DNA from: Ferrovibrio sp.
GTDB taxonomy: Bacteria > Pseudomonadota > Alphaproteobacteria > Ferrovibrionales > Ferrovibrionaceae
Direction: 5' to 3'
Assembly (NCBI GenBank): GCA_017991315.1
Contig: JAGOQS010000001.1
Location: 930,001-994,000 of the forward strand
DNA: 64,000 bases
Numbering within the stretch: the stretch's first letter is position 1; each line of letters starts with the position of its first letter. A model generated the notes under the pieces. That model was not told the DNA's origin, ran no database searches, and worked only from the letters and a program-made list of their open reading frames with translations. This document shows positions 17,425 through 27,409 of the stretch, piece by piece. The position numbers and the translations under genes were made by a program.

Positions 17425-17958
17425 ATGAACAATGAGCACCCTGCCGATGCGGGGCACAGCCTGACGCTGGAGCCGCTCAGCCTGCGTGGTTATGAGGAAT
17501 TGCCGTTGCAGGCCTTGAAGGATTATCCATCTCTCATGGCCTGCCATCAGGCGTGGTTGGCGGCACAATCCGATGGCCACCTGCCGGCAGTCATCGAGGT
17601 TGATACCCTGCCGCCCGAGGTGATGCCCTATACCATGCTGCTCGACTATTTGCCGGAAGAGGCCGATGTTCGCGTGCGGATTGCCGGCCTCTATGTTGGC
17701 GAACGCAGCCATCAAGCCGGCGGTGGCCAGCGGTTGCGCAACTTCTTCAGCGAAGAAGATGCGCGCATCGTCTTTGCATCCATGCGCAGGGTTGCCGAAA
17801 CCCGTCAGCCGAGCCTGGCGCGCAGGAGCTATGTGGCGCTGAACGGCACGCAATACACTTATGTGCGGCTGATCCTGCCGCTTTCTTTGGACGGCAGCAC
17901 CGTGACCGGGTTCTTCAAGACCATTGAGCCGGAAACCTTGCATATGCAATCGGTCTGA
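17425..17958 (+). CDS. PAS_5-family domain protein
   Basis: This 177-residue protein resembles the PAS_5 family, single-domain PAS proteins common in Rhodospirillales. The pattern LPPEVMPYTMLLDYLPEEADVRVRIAGLYVGE, here in two parts, then QRLRNFFSEED and YVRLILPLSLDGSTVTGF, follows that domain from about residue 55 to 165. PAS domains sense small ligands or redox state, but no output domain is attached, so it must act through a partner or serve as a stand-alone sensor. A GAGGATGGGGACTTGCA region before the ATG gives a moderate ribosome site. Confidence 0.75.
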   Translation: MNNEHPADAGHSLTLEPLSLRGYEELPLQALKDYPSLMACHQAWLAAQSDGHLPAVIEVDTLPPEVMPYTMLLDYLPEEADVRVRIAGLYVGERSHQAGGGQRLRNFFSEEDARIVFASMRRVAETRQPSLARRSYVALNGTQYTYVRLILPLSLDGSTVTGFFKTIEPETLHMQSV

Positions 17959-17973
17959 CGGCGTAGTGCTGAC

Positions 17974-18062
17974 CGTCATGCCCTGCGGAGGCAGGGCATC
18001 CACGCGTTATCTTTTCTAAAGTAAAGCAAATCGTGGATGGTCGGCCTTCACCGACCATGACG
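17974..18062. repeat. composite palindromic element, copy 1
   Basis: This intergenic element lies between convergent genes. An outer stem CGTCATG (17974-17980) pairs with CATGACG (18056-18062). Inside are three stems: GCCCTGC/GCAGGGC (17980-17997), ATCCACG/CGTGGAT (17998-18004 with 18032-18038) and GGTCGG/CCGACC (18039-18056). A second element with the same architecture but different stem bases is at 40804. Such elements resemble dispersed palindromic repeats of alphaproteobacteria. Confidence 0.75.
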
Positions 18063-18090
18063 ATGCGATGGGAATGGTCAGAAGCAAACC

Positions 18091-19269
18091 CTAGCGGTTC
18101 AATTCCTTCATCGCGCCTTCGAGGCCGCCGAGCGTGAGTGGGAACATGCGCTGGCTCATCAGTTGGCGCACCACGCCGACCGACGGCGTGAAGTCCCAGT
18201 ATTTCTCCGGCACCGGATTGAGCCAGGCGGCTTTCGGCCAGGTGTCGAGCAGGCGCTGCATCCACACTGAGCCGGCCTCTTCGTTCCAATGCTCGACGCT
18301 GCCGCCCGGCTGCACGATCTCATACGGGCTCATGGTGGCGTCGCCGACGAAGATCAGCTTGTAGTCACTCTGGTATTTGCGCAGCACTTCCCACGTTGGC
18401 TGGAATTCGTTGTGGCGGCGGCGGTTGTCCTTCCACAGCTTTTCGTAGACGCAGTTATGGAAGTAGAAGAATTCCATATGCTTGAATTCGGCGCGCGCGG
18501 CCGAGAACAATTCCTCGCAGACCTTGATATGGTCGTCCATCGAGCCGCCGATATCGAACAGCAGCAGCACCTTCACCTTGTTATGCCGCTCCGGCACCAG
18601 CTTGAGGTCGAGATAGCCGGCGTTGTTGGCGGTCGACTTGATGGTGTCCGGGATATCCAGTTCCATCTCGGCGCCATCGCGCGCGAATTTGCGCAGGCGG
18701 CGCAGCGCGACCTTGATGTTGCGGGTGCCGAGTTCGACGCTGTCGTCCAGGTTCTTGTATTCGCGCTTGTCCCACACCTTCACGGCACGGCGGTTGCGCG
18801 ACTTGTCCTGGCCGATGCGCACGCCTTCCGGATTGTAGCCATAGGCGCCAAAGGGAGAGGTACCGGCGGTGCCGATCCACTTGCTGCCGCCCTGGTGGCG
18901 CTCCTTTTGCTCCTCCAGGCGTTTCTTCAGCGTCTCCATCAGCTTGTCCCAGCCGCCGAGCGCCTGGATCATCGCCTTTTCTTCTTCCGTCAGGGTCTTC
19001 TCGGCCAGCTTGCGCAGCCACTCCTCGGGAATGTCAGCCGAGATGGTGTCGGAGACGAATTCCAGGCCGTTGAACACCTGGGAGAAAACCCGGTCGAACT
19101 TGTCGAGGTTGCGCTCGTCCTTCACCAGGGCGGAGCGGGAGAGATAGTAGAAATCCTCCACGCTGTAATTCGGCACGCCCTTTTCCATGGCCTCGATCAG
19201 CGTCAGGTACTCGCGGAGCGTCGCGGGCACCTTGTTCTTGCGCAGTTCGAGAAAGAAATTGATGAACAT
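18091..19269 (-). CDS. VWA domain-containing protein (CoxE-like)
   Basis: This 392-residue cytoplasmic protein has an N-terminal helical region (FFLELRKNKVPATLREYLTL), a linker with GTSPFGAYGYNPEGVRIGQ, and a C-terminal von Willebrand A domain. The metal site is DIGGS (in LLLFDIGGSMDDH), with FVGDATMSPYEI later; the third position is G instead of the classic S, which is usual in this subfamily. VWA proteins paired with MoxR ATPases help assemble or activate other proteins. The MoxR gene lies 31 bases upstream on the same strand. The client protein is not in the neighbourhood. Confidence 0.88.
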   Translation of the reverse strand: MFINFFLELRKNKVPATLREYLTLIEAMEKGVPNYSVEDFYYLSRSALVKDERNLDKFDRVFSQVFNGLEFVSDTISADIPEEWLRKLAEKTLTEEEKAMIQALGGWDKLMETLKKRLEEQKERHQGGSKWIGTAGTSPFGAYGYNPEGVRIGQDKSRNRRAVKVWDKREYKNLDDSVELGTRNIKVALRRLRKFARDGAEMELDIPDTIKSTANNAGYLDLKLVPERHNKVKVLLLFDIGGSMDDHIKVCEELFSAARAEFKHMEFFYFHNCVYEKLWKDNRRRHNEFQPTWEVLRKYQSDYKLIFVGDATMSPYEIVQPGGSVEHWNEEAGSVWMQRLLDTWPKAAWLNPVPEKYWDFTPSVGVVRQLMSQRMFPLTLGGLEGAMKELNR

Positions 19270-19300
19270 GGCGCCCTCCCTGGAAGGCCTCGTTCAGGTC

Positions 19301-20146
<846 letters not shown>

Positions 20147-20295
20147 CGTCGTTTCCTGAGTTTTGTTGGTCTGGGTCAGTTTCAAACGCTGGTTAGGCTA
20201 ATGCGCGCGGGCGTGCGGCGCAATATTGACCCTACGGTAATCAGTGATAGGGCGGTAATCGGCAGTAAGGGAAGGGGGAAGGGGCCGGGGCCGGG

Positions 20296-20952
20296 CTATT
20301 CGGCGCTACCGGCGGTATCGTGGCTCTTGTAGCTGACGCAGAGCTGGTTGCGGTCGGTGTGGCTCAAGGCGTCGCCGGTCTTGCCGCAATGATGCGTGGT
20401 TTCCGCCGGGGTGAGGTGGTTGACGCAGAACAGCGAGCAATCCTGGCAGATGCCGTATTGCATCACCGAATGACGGTTCTGCAGTTCGTAGAGCAGCTTG
20501 GACAAGCCGCGCACCAGGGAGGCGCCGCAATCCATGGCCATGTCGTCGATGGCCTTTTCCAGCGTGCGCATCGGATCCCGCGCCAGCATGGCCCGGCCTT
20601 CATCGGTCAGGCGCAGTTCCACGCCGCGGCGGTCGCAGGTTTTTTTCACCCTGTCGACCAGGCCTTTGTTCTCCAGCGCGATCAGCGTCTGGGACACCGT
20701 GCCCTTGGTTGACCCCAGGTAATCCGCCAGGGCGGAGGGGGTGCGGGAATAGCGGTTGGCCTGGGCCAGGAAGCGCAGCACTTCCCACTGCGCCGGATTC
20801 AGGCCGTCGACGAACTGGAGTTCGCGGGTGAGCCGGCCCAGGCGGTCGAGCAATAGGGTAACCCTTTGCGCCAGCATGGTTTTCGCGGCAACTTCGGGCT
20901 CCGGCGTTGACGCCTCGAGCGGCATGTCGTGCAGTGGTGTGACAGCCATCAC
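20296..20952 (-). CDS. MarR-family regulator with cysteine-rich C-terminal tail
   Basis: This 218-residue protein has a MarR winged helix (about 30-160; NPAQWEVLRFLAQ, ALADYLGSTKGTVSQTL, VDRVKKTCDRRGVELRLT). The last 50 residues carry cysteines and histidines at C169, C172, C176, H187, H188, C189 and C205 (C-x2-C-x3-C ... HHC ... C). This tail suggests a bound metal or Fe-S cluster and thus redox or metal sensing; that is inference. It diverges from rpoH across 151 bases. The first codon is GTG at 20952, with ATG at 20949 as an equally good start. No obvious ribosome site precedes either. Confidence 0.85.
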   Translation of the reverse strand: MMAVTPLHDMPLEASTPEPEVAAKTMLAQRVTLLLDRLGRLTRELQFVDGLNPAQWEVLRFLAQANRYSRTPSALADYLGSTKGTVSQTLIALENKGLVDRVKKTCDRRGVELRLTDEGRAMLARDPMRTLEKAIDDMAMDCGASLVRGLSKLLYELQNRHSVMQYGICQDCSLFCVNHLTPAETTHHCGKTGDALSHTDRNQLCVSYKSHDTAGSAE

Positions 20953-21103
20953 AAGTTCGTATCGACTCTAAATTATCATTTGCCAGAACACGGGACCGGG
21001 TGCAGGATCATAGCGACCCGATACCAGTCCATGCCGTGTCCCTACGGCCCGTCGAATCAAGATGGTAGTGCGGACGGGTGGGAAAGTCGATGGAGGATGT
21101 ACC

Positions 21104-22051
21104 ATGAGCCTGCGCAACACACCGAGCCGCTCCCTGGAAGGCGCTGACCGCCGCTACCTCTCCACGGTCATGAACAAGGCCATGCTCACCGAGGAACAGG
21201 AACTGTCGCTGGCCAAGCGCTGGAAGGAACACGGCGACCAGCAGGCCATGCAGGAGATGGTTTCCGCCTACCTGCGCCTGGTCGTCGCCACCGCCGGCCG
21301 CTTCCGCAATTACGGCCTGCCGATGTCTGACCTGATCCAAGAGGGCAATATCGGCCTGATGCTGGCGATCAACCGCTTCGACCCGGAGCGCGGCGTGCGC
21401 TTCTCCACCTATGCTACCTGGTGGATCCGCTCCTCGATGCAGGAATACGTGCTGCGCAACTGGTCGATCGTGCGCTCCGGCACCTCGGCCGGCCAGAAGG
21501 CGCTGTTCTTCAATCTGCGCTGGCTGCGCGCCAAGCTGGAGCGCAACGGCGGCAGCCTGACGCTGGATGACGCCAACCGCAATGAAATCGCGGCCACGCT
21601 GAAGGTTTCGCCGAACGAGGTTTCCGCCATGGCGATGCGGCTTTCGGGCCGCGACCATTCGCTGAACGAGCCGATGGGCGGCGAGGAGGGCGGTGAGGCG
21701 TTCCAGGATTTCCTGGTCGATCCCGGCCCGAATCCGGAGCAGCAGGTCGAGGCCCGCCATGACGGCGCGCTGCGTCATACCTGGCTCACCGAATCACTGG
21801 ACCAGCTCAACCCGCGCGAACGCCTGATCGTTTCCGAGCGCATGCTCAACGACGACAAGGTGACGCTGGAAGAACTGGGCGAGCGCCTCGGCGTGACCAA
21901 GGAGCGTGTGCGCCAGATCGAAACCAAGGCCTTCGCCAAGCTGCAGAGCCTGGTGCTGAAGAAGAGCCGTGAGGCCGGCGAAACCTCGCTGATCGAGGGC
22001 TTCCTGCCGGCCAAGGTGAAGGCTGAAACCGGTAACTGCGTCTATTGCTGA
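21104..22051 (+). CDS. rpoH: RNA polymerase sigma-32 family factor
   Basis: This is a 315-residue group-3 sigma factor. Region 2 has MSDLIQEGNIGLMLAINRFDPERG (two parts) and FSTYATWWIRSSMQEYVL. The RpoH box QKALFFNLR is at 131-139. Region 4 ends LGERLGVTKERVRQIETKAFAKL. The start at 21104 has GGAGGA 7 bases upstream. RpoH factors drive heat-shock genes, and alphaproteobacteria often have a second copy (RpoHII) for singlet-oxygen stress. Which type this is cannot be settled here. The C-terminus GNCVYC, with two cysteines, is unusual. It diverges from the Cys-tailed MarR gene. Confidence 0.93.
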   Translation: MSLRNTPSRSLEGADRRYLSTVMNKAMLTEEQELSLAKRWKEHGDQQAMQEMVSAYLRLVVATAGRFRNYGLPMSDLIQEGNIGLMLAINRFDPERGVRFSTYATWWIRSSMQEYVLRNWSIVRSGTSAGQKALFFNLRWLRAKLERNGGSLTLDDANRNEIAATLKVSPNEVSAMAMRLSGRDHSLNEPMGGEEGGEAFQDFLVDPGPNPEQQVEARHDGALRHTWLTESLDQLNPRERLIVSERMLNDDKVTLEELGERLGVTKERVRQIETKAFAKLQSLVLKKSREAGETSLIEGFLPAKVKAETGNCVYC

Positions 22052-22120
22052 AAAAGCGCCTCGTCCGCCCGCCCTGTGCTTGACATGGGGCGGGCGGGGA
22101 GGTACACCGACCGCCGCTGC

Positions 22121-22197
22121 GGGGGTGTAGCTCAGTTGGTTAGAGCGTCGGCCTGTCACGCCGAAGGTCGCGGGTTCAAGTCCCGTCACTCTCGCCA
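22121..22197 (+). tRNA. tRNA-Asp (GTC)
   Basis: This is a 77-base cloverleaf with encoded CCA. The acceptor arm GGGGGTG pairs with CACTCTC (with two G-U pairs), the D arm is GCTC/GAGC, the anticodon stem GTCGG/CCGAA region closes loop CCTGTCAC with anticodon GTC, and the T arm is GCGGG/CCCGT around TTCAAGT. It lies 69 bases after rpoH. Confidence 0.96.
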
Positions 22198-22230
22198 CTT
22201 TTTCAGTGGTTTAGCGCAGCAAAGCGATCC

Positions 22231-22261
22231 AAAAAGGGCGGTCCCACGGGCCGCCCTTTTT
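22231..22261 (+). terminator. rho-independent terminator after tRNA-Asp
   Basis: AAAAAGGGCGG, loop TCCCACGGG and CCGCCCTTTTT form a strong hairpin with A tract before and T tract after, so it could end transcription in both directions. Confidence 0.92.
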
Positions 22262-22546
22262 CGTTGCGCCATCCCCCCTCGATATTCACAACGCTACCCA
22301 GGCTGCGCTAGGCGCCATTCCCGCTGCCTGATCGCCACGGAGGGGGCCTCTGTATGCAATGCCTTACAACCACTGGGGGGAGCGACTCCGAGGCTTCGGG
22401 CGAGGCTTTGGTGGGACTCTCGGCAGGGCTCCGGCATGGCTGGAGGGTGGGGCTTTGCCGGTCGCAGGCAGAGGCATTGGCTGGGCCATCCGATACGCCG
22501 CCAGGCAAAGGCGCTAGGTACTTGATTTGCTGCTGTTTAACGCCTC

Positions 22547-22563
22547 TTGCGAGTCACTCGCAA
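22547..22563. promoter_or_regulatory. inverted repeat TTGCGAG-TCA-CTCGCAA upstream of nuo
   Basis: Two perfect 7-base arms flank a 3-base centre, about 80 bases above the predicted nuo start site. That is a fitting place for an activator site. The binding protein is unknown. Confidence 0.45.
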
Positions 22564-22599
22564 AGGGCCGTTTACGGAGATTATCCAGGGGCTAAATTA

Positions 22600-22628
22600 T
22601 TGCGGTGCGGCAGATAACGGTCTAATAC
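22600..22628 (+). promoter_or_regulatory. candidate promoter of nuo operon
   Basis: TTGCGG (22600-22605), a 17-base spacer and TAATAC (22623-22628) form a good sigma-70 type promoter, giving a leader of about 68 bases before the nuoA GTG. Confidence 0.55.
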
Positions 22629-22702
22629 TCCGGAGCCTCCGGTGGGTGGGACTGCCAGGGGCTGACTTCTTGCTGTTTCCTAATACAGAGGAGAGTGCAA
22701 CC

Positions 22703-23068
22703 GTGGACGCCCTACTGCGGGAGTACCTGCCGATCCTGCTGTTTCTTGGCCTGGCAATCGTCCTGGCCTTGGTGATGGCGCTGCTGCCTTTCGTTGCCGC
22801 CAAGCGCAATCCCGATCCGGAAAAGAATTCCACCTACGAATGCGGCTTCGAGCCGTTTTCGGACTCGCGGCGCCAGTTTGATGTGCGCTTCTACCTGGTG
22901 GCCATCCTCTTCATCATATTCGACCTTGAAGTCGCCTTCCTGTTCCCCTGGGCGGTGGCGCTCGGCGATATTGGCGTGTTCGGTTTCTGGTCGATGGTGG
23001 TTTTCCTCGGCGTGCTGACCGTCGGCTTCATTTATGAGTGGAAGAAGGGGGCCCTGGAATGGGAGTGA
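22703..23068 (+). CDS. nuoA: NADH-quinone oxidoreductase subunit A
   Basis: This is a 121-residue membrane subunit of complex I with three helices. The start is GTG at 22703 with GAGGAGAG at 22688; longer frames upstream are not protein-like. Family motifs are [12 protein letters not shown] and [21 protein letters not shown]. It links the membrane and peripheral arms next to the quinone site. It opens the 14-gene operon and overlaps nuoB by ten bases. Confidence 0.96.
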   Translation: MDALLREYLPILLFLGLAIVLALVMALLPFVAAKRNPDPEKNSTYECGFEPFSDSRRQFDVRFYLVAILFIIFDLEVAFLFPWAVALGDIGVFGFWSMVVFLGVLTVGFIYEWKKGALEWE

Positions 23069-23625
23069 GCGGCGCCATGGACAAGACCCCGGCTACCCCC
23101 GCCGCAAGCGGCATGCAGCTTGGCTCGCCCCAGGACACCTTCTTCAAGGACCTGTCGGATGAACTCGCCGACAAGGGCGTGGTGGTTTCCTCGCTGGACA
23201 AGCTGGCCAACTGGGCCCGCACCGGCTCGCTTTGGCCGATGACCTTCGGCCTTGCCTGCTGCGGCGTGGAGATGATCCACGCCTACATGGCGCGCTACGA
23301 TCTCGACCGTTTCGGTTCCATGCCGCGCGCCTCGCCGCGCCAGTCGGACGTGATGATCGTGGCCGGCACGCTGACCAACAAGATGGCGCCGGCCTTGCGC
23401 AAGCTCTATGACCAGATGGCGGAGCCGCGCTACGTCATCTCCATGGGAAGCTGCGCCAATGGCGGCGGCTATTACCACTATTCCTATTCCGTGGTGCGCG
23501 GTTGCGACCGCATCGTGCCGGTGGACATCTACGTGCCCGGCTGCCCGCCCACGGCGGAAGCGCTGGTCTACGGTCTGCTGCAGTTGCAGAAGAAGATTCT
23601 GCGCACCACCACCATCGCGCGCTGA
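23059..23625 (+). CDS. nuoB: NADH-quinone oxidoreductase subunit B
   Basis: This is a 188-residue peripheral subunit carrying cluster N2, the last Fe-S cluster before quinone. The four ligands are visible: the tandem pair in [17 protein letters not shown] and VPGCPPT. I use ATG 23059, overlapping the nuoA end; ATG 23077 (MDKTPATP) is a possible alternative. The N-terminal 35 residues are variable in the family. Confidence 0.95.
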   Translation: MGVSGAMDKTPATPAASGMQLGSPQDTFFKDLSDELADKGVVVSSLDKLANWARTGSLWPMTFGLACCGVEMIHAYMARYDLDRFGSMPRASPRQSDVMIVAGTLTNKMAPALRKLYDQMAEPRYVISMGSCANGGGYYHYSYSVVRGCDRIVPVDIYVPGCPPTAEALVYGLLQLQKKILRTTTIAR

Positions 23626-23636
23626 GCGGGGACCGC

Positions 23637-24269
23637 ATGACGGATCAAAAAGCGCTGATCGCCGAGCAGGAGCAGGCGCTCAAGGAACTGGGCGAGCATA
23701 TCGCTGCCAGTGTGCCGAACGACGTTACCAGCTTCCGCGTCAGCCATGGCGAGTTGACCCTGGCGGCGCCGGCCGAGCGCATTGTCAGCCTGCTCACCTT
23801 CCTGCGCGATGACGGCAACTGCCAGTTCGTGCAGCTCATCGACGTGCTTGGCGTCGACTGGCCGGAGCGCGAGAAGCGGTTCGACATCGTCTATCACCTG
23901 CTCAGCCTGAAGCTGAACCAGCGCGTCCGCATCACCGTGCAGACCGATGAGGATACCCCGGTGCCGTCCGTCACCGGCGTCTATTCCGCTGCTGGCTGGT
24001 TCGAGCGCGAGACCTGGGACATGTATGGCGTGATGTTCTCGGGCCATCCGGACCTGCGCCGCATCCTTTCGGATTACGGCTTCGAGGGTCATCCGCTGCG
24101 CAAGGATTTCCCGCTCACCGGCTATGTCGAAGTGCGCTACGACAACCAGCAGAAGCGCGTGATCTACGAACCGGTGCAGTTGCCCCAGGAATTCCGCCGC
24201 TTCGATTTCATGAGCCCGTGGGAAGGCGCGAAATACGTGCTGCCGGGCGACGAAAAGGCAAAGGCGTAA
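23637..24269 (+). CDS. nuoC: NADH-quinone oxidoreductase subunit C
   Basis: This is a 210-residue 30-kDa-type subunit of the peripheral arm. The signature [21 protein letters not shown], in two parts, and [22 protein letters not shown] are intact. It is separate from nuoD, as in most alphaproteobacteria and unlike the fused NuoCD of E. coli. ATG 23637 follows GAGCGGGGA, eleven bases after nuoB. Confidence 0.95.
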   Translation: MTDQKALIAEQEQALKELGEHIAASVPNDVTSFRVSHGELTLAAPAERIVSLLTFLRDDGNCQFVQLIDVLGVDWPEREKRFDIVYHLLSLKLNQRVRITVQTDEDTPVPSVTGVYSAAGWFERETWDMYGVMFSGHPDLRRILSDYGFEGHPLRKDFPLTGYVEVRYDNQQKRVIYEPVQLPQEFRRFDFMSPWEGAKYVLPGDEKAKA

Positions 24270-24270
24270 C

Positions 24271-25452
24271 ATGGCTGAAGTCGCGATTGCCAATTACACC
24301 CTGAATTTCGGCCCGCAGCATCCGGCAGCGCACGGCGTGCTGCGCCTGGTGATGGAGCTGGATGGCGAAATCGTCGAGCGTTGCGATCCGCATATCGGCC
24401 TGCTGCATCGCGGCACCGAGAAGCTGATCGAGAACAAGACCTACCTGCAGGCAGTGCCGTATTTCGACCGGCTCGACTATGTCGCGCCGATGAACCAGGA
24501 ACATGCCTTCGCGATCGCCACCGAGCGCCTGCTCGGCCTGGAAGTGCCGCGCCGCGGCCAGTTCGTGCGCGTGATCTTCTCCGAGATCGGCCGCCTGCTG
24601 AACCACATGCTGAACGTGACCACCCATGCCCTCGATGTCGGCGCCACCACGCCGGCTTTGTGGTGCTTCGAGGAGCGCGAGAAGCTGATGGAATTCTACG
24701 AGCGCGTTTCCGGCGCCCGTATGCATGCCGCCTATTTCCGTCCCGGTGGCGTGCACCAGGACATGCCGAAGGGCCTGGCCGAGGATATCTACAAGTATTG
24801 CGAACGCGTGCAGCCGGTGCTCACCGACGTTGAGAACCTGCTCACTGAGAACCGCATCTACCGCCAGCGCAATGTCGATATCGGCGTGATCTCGGCCAAG
24901 GATGCGATGGACTGGGGCTTCTCCGGCGTGATGCTGCGCGGTTCGGGCGTCGCCTGGGATCTGCGCAAGTCGCAGCCCTACGAAGTCTACGACGAACTGG
25001 ATTTTGATATTCCGGTGGGCAAGAACGGCGATTGCTTCGACCGTTATCTCTGCCGCGTGGAAGAGATGCACCAGTCGGTGCGCATCATCCGCCAGTGCAT
25101 CGAGCAGATGCCGGAAGCCGGCCCGGTCTCGTCGGACGACCGCAAGGTGGTGCCGCCGAAGCGCGGAGAGATGAAGACCTCAATGGAAGCGCTGATCCAT
25201 CATTTCAAGCTCTACACCGAAGGCTATCGCGTGCCGGAAGGCGAAGTGTATGCCGCGGTGGAAGCGCCGAAGGGTGAGTTCGGCGTCTATCTGGTGTCGG
25301 ACGGCTCCAACAAGCCGTATCGCTGCCGCATCCGCGCCCCGGGCTTTGCCCATCTGCAGGCGACGGATTTCATGTCCAAGGGCTACATGCTCGCCGATGC
25401 CGTCTCGATTGTCGGCAACATGGATATCGTGTTCGGAGAGATCGACCGATGA
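24271..25452 (+). CDS. nuoD: NADH-quinone oxidoreductase subunit D
   Basis: This is a 393-residue 49-kDa-type subunit forming the quinone pocket with NuoB. Conserved parts are [22 protein letters not shown] (two parts), [14 protein letters not shown] and the C-terminal [25 protein letters not shown] holds the histidine at the quinone head group. It overlaps nuoE by four bases (ATGA). Confidence 0.96.
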   Translation: MAEVAIANYTLNFGPQHPAAHGVLRLVMELDGEIVERCDPHIGLLHRGTEKLIENKTYLQAVPYFDRLDYVAPMNQEHAFAIATERLLGLEVPRRGQFVRVIFSEIGRLLNHMLNVTTHALDVGATTPALWCFEEREKLMEFYERVSGARMHAAYFRPGGVHQDMPKGLAEDIYKYCERVQPVLTDVENLLTENRIYRQRNVDIGVISAKDAMDWGFSGVMLRGSGVAWDLRKSQPYEVYDELDFDIPVGKNGDCFDRYLCRVEEMHQSVRIIRQCIEQMPEAGPVSSDDRKVVPPKRGEMKTSMEALIHHFKLYTEGYRVPEGEVYAAVEAPKGEFGVYLVSDGSNKPYRCRIRAPGFAHLQATDFMSKGYMLADAVSIVGNMDIVFGEIDR

Positions 25453-26093
25453 GTGGCGTCCATATCGCACCGCCCGAGCAGCAGCCCAAGGATTTCGCCT
25501 TCACGGCGGAAAACCTGGAGAAGGCCAAGGCCTTCATTGCCAAATACCCGGCTGGCCGCCAGCGCAGCGCCACCATGCCGCTGCTGGATCTGGCGCAGCG
25601 CCAGCATGGCGGCTGGTTGCCGCTGGCCGCGATCCGCGCCGTGGCAGATATGCTGAGCGTGCCGGAAATCCGCGTGCTGGAAGTCGCCAGCTTCTACACG
25701 ATGTATAACCTGGCGCCTGTCGGTAAGCATTTCGTGCAGGTCTGCACCACCACGCCCTGCTGGCTGCGCGGCTCGGAGCAGATTGTTGCCGCCTGCGAGA
25801 AGCATCTCGGCATCCATTGCGGCGAGACCACCAAGGACGGCCAGTTCACCCTGATCGAGGTGGAATGCCTCGGTGCCTGCGTGAATGCACCGATGATGCA
25901 GATCGCCGATGATTTTTACGAGGATCTCGATGCCGCCAGCACGGTGAAGATCCTGGAGGCCCTGCAGCGCGGCGAAAAGCCGAAGCCAGGGCCGCAGAAT
26001 GGCCGTATCGCGTCGGCGCCGCTGGGCGGCCCGACCACGTTGCAGAGCTTCAACCAGCCGGCCGGTAATGCCCCGGCCGGTGGCGGCGAATAA
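25449..26093 (+). CDS. nuoE: NADH-quinone oxidoreductase subunit E
   Basis: This is a 214-residue 24-kDa-type thioredoxin-fold subunit with the [2Fe-2S] cluster N1a. Ligands are C-x4-C in [10 protein letters not shown] and C-x3-C in [10 protein letters not shown]. The last 50 residues are a proline/glycine-rich extension typical of alphaproteobacterial NuoE. It lies between nuoD and nuoF and sits next to the NADH/FMN subunit in the complex. Confidence 0.95.
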   Translation: MSGVHIAPPEQQPKDFAFTAENLEKAKAFIAKYPAGRQRSATMPLLDLAQRQHGGWLPLAAIRAVADMLSVPEIRVLEVASFYTMYNLAPVGKHFVQVCTTTPCWLRGSEQIVAACEKHLGIHCGETTKDGQFTLIEVECLGACVNAPMMQIADDFYEDLDAASTVKILEALQRGEKPKPGPQNGRIASAPLGGPTTLQSFNQPAGNAPAGGGE

Positions 26094-26106
26094 GCGGAGC
26101 CCGGGC

Positions 26107-27405
26107 ATGTTGCAGGATAAGGACCGCATCTTCACCAATCTCTACGGCCAGCAGCCGTGGAACCTGGCCGCCGCGCGCCGTCGCGGCGACTGGGATGGCA
26201 CCAAGGACATCATGGCCAAGGGCCAGGACTGGATCATCGAAGAGATGAAGAAGTCCTCGCTGCGTGGCCGTGGCGGTGCCGGCTTCCCCACTGGCCTGAA
26301 GTGGTCCTTCATGCCGAAGCAGTCCGATGGCCGGCCGAGCTATCTCGTGGTCAATGCCGACGAGGGCGAGCCGGGCACCTGCAAGGACCGCGACATGATG
26401 CGCCACGATCCGCATAAGCTGATCGAGGGCTGCCTGCTCGCCGGCTTCGCCATGCGTGCCGTTGCTGCCTACATCTATATCCGTGGTGAGTTCCACCACG
26501 AAGCCAATGTGCTGGAAGCCGCTATCGACGAAGCGCGCGATGCCGGCCTGCTCGGCAAGAATGCCTGCGGTTCGGGCTATGATTTCGATGTTTTCGTGCA
26601 TCGTGGCGCTGGCGCCTATATCTGCGGCGAGGAAACCGCGCTGATCGAAAGCCTGGAAGGCAAGAAGGGCCAGCCGCGCCTGAAGCCGCCTTTCCCGGCC
26701 AATGTCGGTGTCTGGGGCTGTCCGACCACGGTGAACAACGTCGAAAGCATCGCGGTGGCGCCGACCATCCTGCGGCGCGGCGGCGAGTGGTTCGCCAGCA
26801 TCGGCCGTCCGAACAACACCGGCACCAAGGTTTTCTGCATCTCCGGCCACGTCAACAAGCCGTGCAATGTGGAAGAGGAGATGGGCATCCCGCTCAAGGA
26901 ATTGATCGAGAAGCATGCCGGCGGCGTGCGCGGCGGCTGGGATAACCTGCTGGCGATCATTCCGGGCGGCTCCTCGGTGCCGCTGTTGCCGAAGTCGATC
27001 TGCGACGACGTGCTGATGGATTTCGACAGCTTGCGCGCCCAGCGTTCCGGCCTCGGCACCGCCGCCGTGATCGTGATGGACAAGAGCACCGACGTGGTGC
27101 GCGCCATCGCCCGGCTCTCGAAATTCTACAAGCATGAATCCTGCGGCCAGTGCACGCCGTGCCGCGAAGGCACCGGCTGGATGTGGCGCGTCATGGAGCG
27201 TCTGGTGAAGGGCGAAGCCGAGAAGCATGAAATCGACATGCTGCTCGAAGTCACCACGCAAGTGGAAGGCCACACCATCTGCGCCCTTGGCGATGCCGCT
27301 GCCTGGCCGATCCAGGGCCTGATCCGGCATTTCCGCCCCGAGGTGGAGCGCCGCATCGACGCCTATCACGCCGGCAAGCCGGTCCTTCCCGTGGCTGCGG
27401 AGTAA
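26107..27405 (+). CDS. nuoF: NADH-quinone oxidoreductase subunit F
   Basis: This 432-residue 51-kDa-type subunit binds NADH and FMN and cluster N3. Visible motifs are [13 protein letters not shown] (NADH), [16 protein letters not shown] (FMN region) and [13 protein letters not shown] (Fe-S ligands), with a fourth cysteine in [10 protein letters not shown]. The start is ATG 26107 ([14 protein letters not shown]) behind GGAG; the longer frame is a shadow of the nuoE tail. Confidence 0.96.
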   Translation: MLQDKDRIFTNLYGQQPWNLAAARRRGDWDGTKDIMAKGQDWIIEEMKKSSLRGRGGAGFPTGLKWSFMPKQSDGRPSYLVVNADEGEPGTCKDRDMMRHDPHKLIEGCLLAGFAMRAVAAYIYIRGEFHHEANVLEAAIDEARDAGLLGKNACGSGYDFDVFVHRGAGAYICGEETALIESLEGKKGQPRLKPPFPANVGVWGCPTTVNNVESIAVAPTILRRGGEWFASIGRPNNTGTKVFCISGHVNKPCNVEEEMGIPLKELIEKHAGGVRGGWDNLLAIIPGGSSVPLLPKSICDDVLMDFDSLRAQRSGLGTAAVIVMDKSTDVVRAIARLSKFYKHESCGQCTPCREGTGWMWRVMERLVKGEAEKHEIDMLLEVTTQVEGHTICALGDAAAWPIQGLIRHFRPEVERRIDAYHAGKPVLPVAAE

Positions 27406-27409
27406 GCCC

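Larger units (their letters stand above)
22262..22702. other. 441-base non-coding gap upstream of nuoA
   Basis: No credible gene is visible; short open frames here translate to low-complexity G/S-rich sequence with no ribosome sites. It contains a 17-base inverted repeat at 22547-22563 and a good promoter candidate at 22600-22628. The left part (about 22280-22500) holds nothing I can name. Confidence 0.6.

Noticed and set aside
20235-20260. Direct repeat CGGTAATC (18 bases apart) before the MoxR gene
   Set aside because: Only two short copies; may be a regulator site but too weak to call a feature.
21010-21016. TGATCC on the minus strand before the MarR gene as an ECF11 promoter
   Set aside because: No TA-type -10 occurs 18 bases downstream.
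22354-22617. 87-codon frame upstream of nuoA
   Set aside because: The translation is low in complexity, without ribosome site, and overlaps the inverted repeat and promoter candidate.
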